The position numbers and the translations under genes are program-made. From assembly GCA_050180895.1 (NCBI GenBank), contig JBFXDS010000004.1, positions 372,001 to 436,000 on the forward strand: DNA of 64,000 nt, written 5' to 3'. The notes under the pieces are model-generated. The model was not told the DNA's origin, ran no database searches, and saw only the letters and a program-made list of their open reading frames with translations. The stretch is from JBGPEQ01 sp050180895 (GTDB lineage Bacteria > Pseudomonadota > Alphaproteobacteria > Dongiales > Dongiaceae). Position 1 is the stretch's first letter. Every line of letters starts with the position of its first letter. Of this stretch, positions 32,661-40,153 are shown piece by piece.

Positions 32661-33125
32661 ATGGCCGGACAGATCGAGGCCCGCTTGGCCGACCGCAAGA
32701 TCGAGCTGCCGAAGGCGGCCATACCCGTCGCCAACTACGTGCCGGTGGCCGTAGCCGGCAGCCTCGCCTTCGTCTCCGGACAAGTCACGATCTGGAACGG
32801 CGAGTTCCGCTACAAGGGCAAGCTCGGGCAGGAGTTCAAAGTCGAGGACGGGCAGGCGGCGGCGCGCCTCTGCGCCCTCAACGTCGTCGCCCAGCTCAAG
32901 AACGCGCTCGGCGACCTTGACCGCGTCAAGCGCTGCGTCAAGCTGACGGTCTTCGTCAATTCGACTGACGATTTCCCGGATCAACCGAAGGTCGCCAACG
33001 GCGCCTCCGACCTGATGGTCGAGGTGTTCGGCGACGCCGGCAAGCACGCGCGCGCGGCCGTCGGCGTCAACGTGCTGCCGCTCAATGTCGCGGTCGAGGT
33101 CGAGGGCGTCTTCGAGATCGCGTGA
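32661..33125 (+). CDS. RidA/YjgF-family protein
   Basis: 154 residues with a single RidA fold: GSLAFVSGQVTIWNGEFRYKG, AARLCALNVVAQLKNALGDLDRVKRCVKLTVFVNS, and HARAAVGVNVLPLNVAVEVEGVFEI with the conserved Arg of the enamine-hydrolysing site. RidA deaminates reactive 2-aminoacrylate-type intermediates. It starts at ATG 32661 after AAGGAG. The FemAB-like gene follows 70 bp later in the same direction, a pairing usual in alphaproteobacteria. Confidence 0.9.
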   Translation: MAGQIEARLADRKIELPKAAIPVANYVPVAVAGSLAFVSGQVTIWNGEFRYKGKLGQEFKVEDGQAAARLCALNVVAQLKNALGDLDRVKRCVKLTVFVNSTDDFPDQPKVANGASDLMVEVFGDAGKHARAAVGVNVLPLNVAVEVEGVFEIA

Positions 33126-33195
33126 CCGGCTCTTGGCGGGCGCGCCCGGACGCCTGATATAGGCGAAGAAGTGTTGTGGAGTCGCAGGATCGTGC

Positions 33196-34386
33196 ATGCC
33201 TGACGGCCGCGAACCGATGCAGGTCCGGACCATCGAGGCGATCGCGGGGGTTCCGGCCGCGGCGTGGGATGCCTGCGCCGGCGCCGACAATCCGTTCGTC
33301 AGCCACGCCTTCCTGACGGCGCTGGAGGACAGCCGCTCGGTCGGCGCGCGCACCGGCTGGCTGCCGCGCCACGTCCTGGTCGAGGACGGCGCCGGCGCCC
33401 TGCTGGCGGCGGCGCCGATGTATGTGAAGAGCCACTCCCAGGGCGAGTATGTCTTCGATCACGGCTGGGCCGAGGCCTATGAACGCGCGGGCGGTCGCTA
33501 CTACCCGAAGCTGCTGGTGGCGGTGCCGTTCACGCCGGTGCCGGGGCCGCGGCTGCTGGTGCGGCCCGGGCCGCTGGCGGACGAGGTGCGGGGCGCCCTC
33601 CTCCATGGCCTCGTCGAGATCGCCAAGCGGACGAACGTTTCCTCGCTGCACGTCACCTTTCCGCAGGCGGAGGACGCGCGAGGCCTGGCGGAGGCGGGCT
33701 TCATGCTGCGCCTGGGCTGCCAGTACCACTGGACGAACCGCGGCTACCGTACGTTCGAGGACTTCCTCGCCGATCTGTCGTCGCGCAAGCGCAAGGCCAT
33801 CCGCAAGGAGCGGCGCGAGGCGCTGGCCGGCGGGATCACGATCCGCGCGCTCGGCGGCGACGAGATCAAGTCGAAGCACTGGGACGCGTTCTTCGCCTTC
33901 TACATGGACACCGGCGGCCGCAAATGGGGGCGGCCCTACCTGACCCGCGCCTTCTTCGAATGCCTGGGCGCGACGCTCGCCGACCGCACGGTGCTGATGC
34001 TGGCCGAGCAGGACGGCCGGCCGGTCGCCGGCGCCCTCAACCTGCGCGGGGCGGAGGCGCTCTACGGCCGCAACTGGGGGTGCCTCGGCGACTTCCGGTT
34101 CCTGCATTTCGAGGCCTGCTACTACCAGGCGATCGACTATGCGATCGCCCACGGCCTGCAGCGGGTGGAGGCGGGGGCGCAGGGCGAGCACAAGATCCAG
34201 CGCGGCTACCTGCCGACGCCGACCTGGAGCGCGCACTGGCTCCGCGACCCCGGCTTCGCCGAGGCGGTCGAGGACTTCCTCAGGCGCGAGCGCGCCGCGA
34301 TGGAGGCGGAGATGCGGGGGCTGATGGAATATTCGCCGTTCCGGCGAGATGAGGAACGATCTCAACCGACGACGGATGTGACCTGA
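33196..34386 (+). CDS. FemAB-related GNAT N-acyltransferase (DUF482/COG3146)
   Basis: 396 residues. Characteristic segments are NPFVSHAFLTALEDSRSVG at the N-terminus, PMYVKSHSQGEYVFDHGWAEAYE, SSRKRKAIRKERREA, FYMDTGGRKWGRPYLTRAF and GLQRVEAGAQGEHKIQRGYLPTPTWSAHW. The fold resembles the peptidoglycan-interpeptide ligases FemAB but the substrate of this family is not known. Its right neighbour would normally be the HIT/Rdx/clpA block, which here starts only at 39857. Confidence 0.88.
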   Translation: MPDGREPMQVRTIEAIAGVPAAAWDACAGADNPFVSHAFLTALEDSRSVGARTGWLPRHVLVEDGAGALLAAAPMYVKSHSQGEYVFDHGWAEAYERAGGRYYPKLLVAVPFTPVPGPRLLVRPGPLADEVRGALLHGLVEIAKRTNVSSLHVTFPQAEDARGLAEAGFMLRLGCQYHWTNRGYRTFEDFLADLSSRKRKAIRKERREALAGGITIRALGGDEIKSKHWDAFFAFYMDTGGRKWGRPYLTRAFFECLGATLADRTVLMLAEQDGRPVAGALNLRGAEALYGRNWGCLGDFRFLHFEACYYQAIDYAIAHGLQRVEAGAQGEHKIQRGYLPTPTWSAHWLRDPGFAEAVEDFLRRERAAMEAEMRGLMEYSPFRRDEERSQPTTDVT

Positions 34387-34572
34387 CCGTCAAGACGGCG
34401 TGGATCGCTTGCGCTTTTCATGAGCACTCCCAGACTACGCGCCGCCAATCTTCGGTTGGCAGGATCCGATAGGGCGTACAAGTCAGCAATTCGTTAACCA
34501 TTGCCGTAGATCATATCGGCACATTGGATTCCATCCCAAGCGCCTACTTCACCTGACGACACCAGATGAGCT

Positions 34573-35961
34573 GTGATTCACGCCGCCGCCGATACTGAAG
34601 ACGAAGCGACGCTCAAGGGAAGCACAGCCAGCATCGTAAGCCGGTTGCAAAGCGGCGGCGTCGCAAGAGGCGCGGTCGGGATGCTCGTCTTGCGGATCGT
34701 GCAAGTCGGACTCGAGTTTCTTTGCGGCTTGGCGCTCGCCCGACTGCTCGGTGCGTCCAGCTACGGGGCCTATGCATTCGCGCTGTCCTGGGTTGGCCTC
34801 CTCGGCATCCCGGTAGCTCTGGGTTTCGACCGCCTCCTGATCCGAGAAATCGCCAAGTTCAGGGCGCGCGCCGAATGGGCGTTCATGCGGGGAATCCTCC
34901 GTCGAAGCAGTCAGTTCGTGATCCTTACGTCAATTGCCGTGGCAGGAGCCGCCGCGGCTGGCTCCTACGTGCTCACCGCGGAGCCGGGCTCAGAAATGGG
35001 CGTTACGTTGCGAGTCGCCCTGATCATCGTCCCGCTGATCGCCGTTGCGCGCCTGCGCCAGGCCGCTCTCCAGGGTCTCGGTCATGTCGTCCAAGGCCAA
35101 TTGCCGGAAAGCTTGGTGCAACCGGGCGTCCTGCTGTGTCTTCTCGGCGCGGTATACATCGCTGCCGACGCGCCTCACACCGGTCTCATGGCTGTGATCT
35201 TGCAGGTGGCCGCGGTGGCCGCCGCTTGCGCGTGGGGACATTGGCTGCTGCGCCGGTCACTGCCCGCCGGCGTCAAGATCGCAAAGCCGGAATATCGGAC
35301 TGGTGCCTGGCTCCTCGCCGCCGGACCCTTTCTCTGGATTCTCGGCATGAACGTCGTCGTCACCTATACCGACGTCATCATGCTCGGACTGCTCGTCGGG
35401 TCGGAGCCGGCGGGCGTTTACCGCGTGGCGAGCCAGATGGCGGCGTTCGTCGCATTCCCGCTGACCGCGGTGAACATGGCTTTCGCCCCCGCCATCGCCA
35501 GCCTCTATATCCGCAACGACTTATCCGTCCTGCAACAGAAGGCCACGATCTCGGCCCAGGCGATTCTCGCAATGGCGCTGCCGATCGCGGCGATCCTGAT
35601 CCTGTTCGGACGACCGATTCTAGCCCTGTTCGGCACCGAATTCGTGGCGGGTTACTCCGCCCTTGCCATTCTCGTGGGCGGCTACTTGGTAAACGCCGCG
35701 ATGGGCACGTCGGGATATCTGTTGATCATGACGCGCCACGAACGGGCTGCAGCCGTGACCTTCTCCTGCAGTGCGGCGATCAATGTCATCGGCTGCCTGC
35801 TGTTCATTCCTGCGTGGGGCGTGGAAGGGGCCGCCCTTGCGACCGCGTTGAGCGTGATTGCGGTAAGCATGATCTTTGCCGTCGTGGCGTATCGGAAGCT
35901 CGGAATTCAACCCACCGCGTTCCCGTCGGTTCGGTCGTCAACTGTCGGAACGCATCTATGA
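34573..35961 (+). CDS. Polysaccharide flippase (Wzx-like, MVF superfamily)
   Basis: 462 residues with about 12-14 TM segments (e.g. GMLVLRIVQVGLEFLCGLALARLLG, LLAAGPFLWILGMNVVVTYTDVIMLG, IAAILILFGRPILALFG). The pattern fits O-antigen/exopolysaccharide flippases that move lipid-linked repeats across the inner membrane. Starts at GTG 34573. Base composition is less GC-rich than flanking genes. Its TGA overlaps the ATG of a 40-codon frame. First gene of a polysaccharide cassette with a methyltransferase and two glycosyltransferases. Confidence 0.85.
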   Translation: MIHAAADTEDEATLKGSTASIVSRLQSGGVARGAVGMLVLRIVQVGLEFLCGLALARLLGASSYGAYAFALSWVGLLGIPVALGFDRLLIREIAKFRARAEWAFMRGILRRSSQFVILTSIAVAGAAAAGSYVLTAEPGSEMGVTLRVALIIVPLIAVARLRQAALQGLGHVVQGQLPESLVQPGVLLCLLGAVYIAADAPHTGLMAVILQVAAVAAACAWGHWLLRRSLPAGVKIAKPEYRTGAWLLAAGPFLWILGMNVVVTYTDVIMLGLLVGSEPAGVYRVASQMAAFVAFPLTAVNMAFAPAIASLYIRNDLSVLQQKATISAQAILAMALPIAAILILFGRPILALFGTEFVAGYSALAILVGGYLVNAAMGTSGYLLIMTRHERAAAVTFSCSAAINVIGCLLFIPAWGVEGAALATALSVIAVSMIFAVVAYRKLGIQPTAFPSVRSSTVGTHL

Positions 35962-36080
35962 CGACCGACGGCCGAAGAAGGGCGCTCGTTACCACCACGA
36001 GGAGCGGCTCAGATCGCGACTTCGAAGCGAAGCTCTTCCGGGCCTACGCGAACGCGATATTGAACGACACGATCCCGTAG
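35958..36080 (+). CDS. Short frame coupled to flippase stop
   Basis: 40-codon frame beginning MTTDGRRRALVTTTRSG and ending with NAILNDTIP. Its ATG overlaps the flippase stop (ATGA), the same coupling used elsewhere in the window. It resembles no family I know. It may be a genuine small protein, or the surviving start of a longer gene cut away when the next, oppositely oriented gene was joined here. Confidence 0.3.
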   Translation: MTTDGRRRALVTTTRSGSDRDFEAKLFRAYANAILNDTIP

Positions 36081-36094
36081 CCTCCGGCCGATAT

Positions 36095-36868
36095 CTATCC
36101 GGCTTGGCCGATCGCCGCCGGGTCCGTCAACAGCGTCGATTCGCTCGGCTTCCGCGCGACAACCACGATGCCCACGGGTATCAGCGCTCCGCGGTCCACT
36201 GCAGAATCGATGCTCGACAACAGCCACGACCAGACGGCGTTGAGGGCAGCCGCTCCGCACCCGAGCACCGGGACGCCAAGCAGGGTACCGGGGAGGATAA
36301 AACTGGTCTGGTGATGGATGAATGAGAGGATTCCGCCATAGGGTCGCGTCACGATCTGTGCGTAACCTGCATCCTCCAACAGAGCCTCAAGTCCCTCCTG
36401 CGTGAAGCGGAAGTAGTCATGCGGGAGTTCGTGCCGCCGGCTCAGATGGGGAACACTTAGGATAAGCGCCCCACCCGGTTTCAAGACTCGATGAAACTCC
36501 GCCACAGCGCGCCAGGGTCGCCGCAGATGCTCAAGAACCTGATGGCAGACGACAGTGTCGTATCGTTCGGCCGGCACGTGAGGCATCTCGCAAACATCGC
36601 CGATCCATGTCGGTCGGTCACCTGCCCGCGGCGCGATGTCGATCGACTCGTACTGAGACGCTGTTTCCAGGATGACATTCCGCCAGGAACCGCGGCCCGA
36701 CCCCGCGTCGAGAACCAGCCCGGCACAGTGATCCGCCATCACCGGTCGGCACGCCTTCCATAGTGCATACGTCGTTGCGGAGAACAGCCTCGCTGACCGG
36801 TCGCTTGCCTCTACGTGCCGGTCGAGAAAGGTCTCGCGGTTGCGCTTCAGAGTTTGGATCAGGCTCAT
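36095..36868 (-). CDS. Class I SAM-dependent methyltransferase
   Basis: 257 residues. SAM motif I LVLDAGSGRGSWRNV, ESIDIAPRAGDRPTWIGDVCEMP, the peak QVLEHLRRPWRAVAEFHRVLKPGGALILSVPH and HDYFRFTQEGLEALLEDAG. This form is common in glycan-biosynthesis loci, where it methylates sugars or lipid intermediates. The C-terminal GIVVVARKP has hydrophobic character. Third gene of the leftward set with the GT2 and GT39 genes, 24 bp after the GT2 stop. Confidence 0.85.
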   Translation of the reverse strand: MSLIQTLKRNRETFLDRHVEASDRSARLFSATTYALWKACRPVMADHCAGLVLDAGSGRGSWRNVILETASQYESIDIAPRAGDRPTWIGDVCEMPHVPAERYDTVVCHQVLEHLRRPWRAVAEFHRVLKPGGALILSVPHLSRRHELPHDYFRFTQEGLEALLEDAGYAQIVTRPYGGILSFIHHQTSFILPGTLLGVPVLGCGAAALNAVWSWLLSSIDSAVDRGALIPVGIVVVARKPSESTLLTDPAAIGQAG

Positions 36869-36892
36869 GGATTGAATGCTGACGAACCCGGC

Positions 36893-37894
36893 TTACTTGA
36901 CGCCGCGTGACCAGCGAAGCACGGTCTCGCGATCCGGGACGACGGCGCCGCGACGCTCATCCAGCTCCAGTCGCCGCATTTTCTCCAGCACCATCTCGAG
37001 AAGTTGCCGATTGAAGGAGATGAGGTCGGCGACCAGACCGATCAGGAACGTCATGAAGCCGATAACCAGGAGCACGCCGCCGAGAATGAGCGACTGGATA
37101 TGACCAACCCCGTCGCCGACCGCCCAGAAGTAGAGAAAGCGAAGAACGGGTATCGCGCCCGCCGTCGAGAGGGCGAGTCCCAGAAAGAAGAAGACCCGCA
37201 GCGGCTTGTACATCGCGAACATCCGCAGCATGGTCGTTCCCGAGCGCGCCAGGAAGTGCGGGATGCTCTTGAATAGGCGCGACGGGCGATTCATGGGATT
37301 CGTCTTGACCGGTACCGACGCGATGGCCAAGCCGCGCCGGCCGGCGAAAATCAGCATCTCGATCGTGTAACTGAAGTTCGAGAGAATGTTGAGCTGGAAC
37401 GCCGCCCCGCGCGAGATAGCCCGGAAGCCGCTCACCGCGTCGGGCACCTTGGTCGCGGATAGTCGCCTCACCACCCAGCTTCCCACCGCCTGCAGCCGCT
37501 TCTTCAGCGGCGAAAAATGCTCAAGCTGATCCGTCTGCCTGTCGCCGATGACGATGTCGGCGCGGCCGTGCAGGATCGGCTGGATCAACTTCGGGATATC
37601 GGCTCCCGCGTACTGGTTGTCGCCGTCCGTGTTGACGATGATGTCGGCGCCCAGCCCGAGGCAGGCATCGATACCGGTGCGAAAGCTGCGCGCCAGACCC
37701 CGGTTCCTCGGGTGGCGGACGTAGTGGTCCACTCCGGCCGCCCGCGCCACCTCGGCGGTACGATCCGTGGAGCCGTCATCGATCACCAGCACTTCGACGA
37801 TATCGATACCGTCGATCCGGCGAGGAATATCGGATACCGTGCGCGCGAGCGTCTCTTGCTCGTTGAAGCACGGAATCTGGACGATGAGTTTCAT
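36893..37894 (-). CDS. GT2 glycosyltransferase, dolichol-phosphate mannosyltransferase-like
   Basis: 333 residues. GT-A domain: VQIPCFNEQETLARTVSDIP, VLVIDDGSTDRTAEVA, NRGLARSFRTGID, DIIVNTDGDNQYAGADIPKL (DxD metal site as DGD), SGFRAISR. Then two C-terminal TM helices (about 245-270 and 285-310). Such enzymes transfer a hexose to polyprenyl phosphate for use by GT39/GT83 enzymes; a GT39-like gene lies next door. ATG 37894 gives MKLIVQIPCFNE. Confidence 0.88.
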   Translation of the reverse strand: MKLIVQIPCFNEQETLARTVSDIPRRIDGIDIVEVLVIDDGSTDRTAEVARAAGVDHYVRHPRNRGLARSFRTGIDACLGLGADIIVNTDGDNQYAGADIPKLIQPILHGRADIVIGDRQTDQLEHFSPLKKRLQAVGSWVVRRLSATKVPDAVSGFRAISRGAAFQLNILSNFSYTIEMLIFAGRRGLAIASVPVKTNPMNRPSRLFKSIPHFLARSGTTMLRMFAMYKPLRVFFFLGLALSTAGAIPVLRFLYFWAVGDGVGHIQSLILGGVLLVIGFMTFLIGLVADLISFNRQLLEMVLEKMRRLELDERRGAVVPDRETVLRWSRGVK

Positions 37895-37972
37895 GCGCCT
37901 GCGGGTAGATGGGCAAGCCGGTGGCTGATGCAGGCTTGTTAACCTCAAACTCCTCAACGAAGCGTAAACGGC

Positions 37973-39754
37973 CTACCTGAAGGGCAGGAACAGAGGCTCG
38001 GGAGAAGGCGCTTCCGTCGGCCGGAACAGCCGGTCCCCCCATCGGAGGGTGACAGCCCCCGCGGCGCTGTCCGGCGTCAGCACATGCGAGCCGGCGGCGA
38101 GGCGCACCGGCTGTCCGGGGGCATAGGGCGCATCATCGATCATGATGGGATCGGCCGTTTCCACGGTATAGGTTCCCGGGATGAGAATCTCGAATCGCAC
38201 CGGTTTCGGCCCGTCGAACTCCAGTCTCTTGCCCGCGACATAAACCCTGCCCCAGTGGTGGACATAGTTCTCGGTCAGCGCCGCCCGGTCCGCCTCCAGG
38301 AGCGCGTAGTCCGGCGGAACCCTGTGCGTTCCGGACATGGCGTCAGCCAACGCCGGCATGTCGGCAAGAACGAAGACGGGTGCCTGTCGGGCGATGGCCT
38401 CAGCGAGGACAGGGCGCTTGGCAGCACGGTACGTCTCCATTCCCCAGGTGCTCATGAAGAAGCCGGTCTGAGGAAAGGTGGCGATCATGGATGGACCGTC
38501 GATGTACGGTACGGGCTGGGGAAACATCCTGTGGATGACATCGACGACCTGCCGCCCGGCGCGCGTCGCGTCGACGGCGTTCGTCTGGTAGTGGAGGGCG
38601 AGGCTGACCGCCGTCACGCCGACGAAGGTTGCAATCTCGGCCAACGCCAATCGGCTGCGATTCTCCTGCACCATCTGCACGAGGCGATCGATCACGATCC
38701 CGCTGACGACCACGGCGGGCGAGAGGATGAAGACGTAGAAGTAAGGGAACGCGTTCCGATAGGCGAGTACGGACAGCACCGGAATCCAGAAGGCGCCGAA
38801 GATCAGGAGATGGCCCAGCGCTCCTTTCCGCCCGCGAATCGCGTCGACGCTCACAAGCACCACGCCGCTGATCATCAGACCCCAGACGACGGGGTTGCGA
38901 ACGAGATGAACGATCAGCTCGCGCCAACGCAGCAGGAGGCCGTTCGTGAACATCTTATCGGCCGTACCCACCGCAAATCCCGCAGCGTCGATCGATTCGG
39001 TCACGGGCAAGGTCAGGCGATGCCATTCATACAAGAGCGCAAGCCCGGCGACGAAGGCGAGGCCGAAGGCCACAGTCTGCGCCCACATCCTGCGTCGCCG
39101 GTCGGCCAGCATGAGCATGGCCGCAAGAAGCGCACCGAGCACGGCAAGGTGAAGGGCCGCCTTTATCGTCACCATTGCCGCGAGCGCCATCAACAGGCCG
39201 GCGCCGCCTGCGGCTCGCCAACAGCCCGACCGATAGAGGAGCAGGCAAAGCGCGGCGAGGAATAGAAAAGCGGCGATGGGATCGGCGCGAAAGCTCGTCC
39301 CATGCTCGATGACGTTCGACACGCTGAGATAGGCGAGGACCGCGAACAGCGCGCCGGTTGCGCTCAGGAACCGACGGGCGATCAGGTAAGTCAGCCCGGC
39401 AGAACCTACAGCGAGACCGTACATGACCAGACGGGCGGCCGTGATCTGCGATATCTCGTCACCCGCCACGCGCGGCAGCCACCAGAACAGGTGGACATGA
39501 AAAACCTGGAATTGCGCCGTCAACTCGCCGCGCAGATACTGATGGACATGGGAAAGGTAGAAGAACTCGTCCCAGTTGACGTTAAGGAGGAAGACGAGCC
39601 GGAGCTTCAGGACGAGAGCAGCTGCGATGAGCAGCGTCAGTCCCCAGTTCATGACGCGGACCGTCCGTAGTGGGGAAGAGTTGGCGCCGTCCGCCGCCAT
39701 CTGAACCGACATCGCGGGCAATATCCCCCAAAGGATGTATCCACCGACGGACAT
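37973..39754 (-). CDS. GT39-like integral membrane glycosyltransferase
   Basis: 593 residues, about 11-12 TM segments. The first periplasmic loop has NVNWDEFFYLSHVHQYLRGE with the Asp-Glu pair typical of GT-C mannosyltransferases; AARLVMYGLAVGSAGLTYLIARRFL and FRADPIAAFLFLAALCLL follow. The C-terminal ~110 residues (FEILIPGTYTVETADPIMIDD, GSHVLTPD) form a soluble beta-rich domain. It would use the polyprenyl-phospho-sugar made by the adjacent GT2. Two ATGs are possible (39754, 39712). Divergent from the Rdx gene. Confidence 0.82.
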   Translation of the reverse strand: MSVGGYILWGILPAMSVQMAADGANSSPLRTVRVMNWGLTLLIAAALVLKLRLVFLLNVNWDEFFYLSHVHQYLRGELTAQFQVFHVHLFWWLPRVAGDEISQITAARLVMYGLAVGSAGLTYLIARRFLSATGALFAVLAYLSVSNVIEHGTSFRADPIAAFLFLAALCLLLYRSGCWRAAGGAGLLMALAAMVTIKAALHLAVLGALLAAMLMLADRRRRMWAQTVAFGLAFVAGLALLYEWHRLTLPVTESIDAAGFAVGTADKMFTNGLLLRWRELIVHLVRNPVVWGLMISGVVLVSVDAIRGRKGALGHLLIFGAFWIPVLSVLAYRNAFPYFYVFILSPAVVVSGIVIDRLVQMVQENRSRLALAEIATFVGVTAVSLALHYQTNAVDATRAGRQVVDVIHRMFPQPVPYIDGPSMIATFPQTGFFMSTWGMETYRAAKRPVLAEAIARQAPVFVLADMPALADAMSGTHRVPPDYALLEADRAALTENYVHHWGRVYVAGKRLEFDGPKPVRFEILIPGTYTVETADPIMIDDAPYAPGQPVRLAAGSHVLTPDSAAGAVTLRWGDRLFRPTEAPSPEPLFLPFR

Positions 39755-39856
39755 GCGCCGGTTCCGCCAGAAATAGAGCGGGCCGCGAACGTTCCTACCG
39801 CGGCTATGTTAACTTTTCATTGACGCCCCTTCCGAAGCGACAGGCTGGAGCAGCCC

Positions 39857-40144
39857 ATGCCCCCTTCACCCCGCATCGAGATCGAGTACTGCACCCAGTG
39901 CCGCTGGCTGCTGCGTGCCGCCTGGATGGCGCAGGAGCTGCTGACCACTTTCGAGCAGGAGGTCGGCGAGGTGGCGCTGAAGCCCGGGACCGGCGGCGTC
40001 TTCGAGGTGCGGGTGGACGGCGAGACCGTCTGGTCCCGCAAGGGCGAAGGCCGCTTTCCCGATATCAGGGAGCTGAAGCAGCGCGTGCGCGACCGCGTCG
40101 CGCCCGAGCGATCCCTCGGGCACACGGACAGGTCGGCCGAATAG
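39857..40144 (+). CDS. SelT/SelW/SelH (Rdx) family protein
   Basis: 95-residue thioredoxin-like fold protein with the redox CTQC motif in IEIEYCTQCRWLLRAAWMAQELL and the conserved FEVRVDGETVWSRKGEGRFPDIRELKQRVRD. Bacterial members use Cys where eukaryotic SelW has selenocysteine. Role not established beyond thiol redox. Convergent with clpA, 9 bp from its stop; in relatives this gene accompanies clpA. Confidence 0.92.
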   Translation: MPPSPRIEIEYCTQCRWLLRAAWMAQELLTTFEQEVGEVALKPGTGGVFEVRVDGETVWSRKGEGRFPDIRELKQRVRDRVAPERSLGHTDRSAE

Positions 40145-40153
40145 ACGGAGAGG

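Noticed and set aside
34480..34510. GTTAACCATTGCCG as a CtrA site before the flippase
   Set aside because: Only one TTAA half-site is present; the second half at seven bases is missing.
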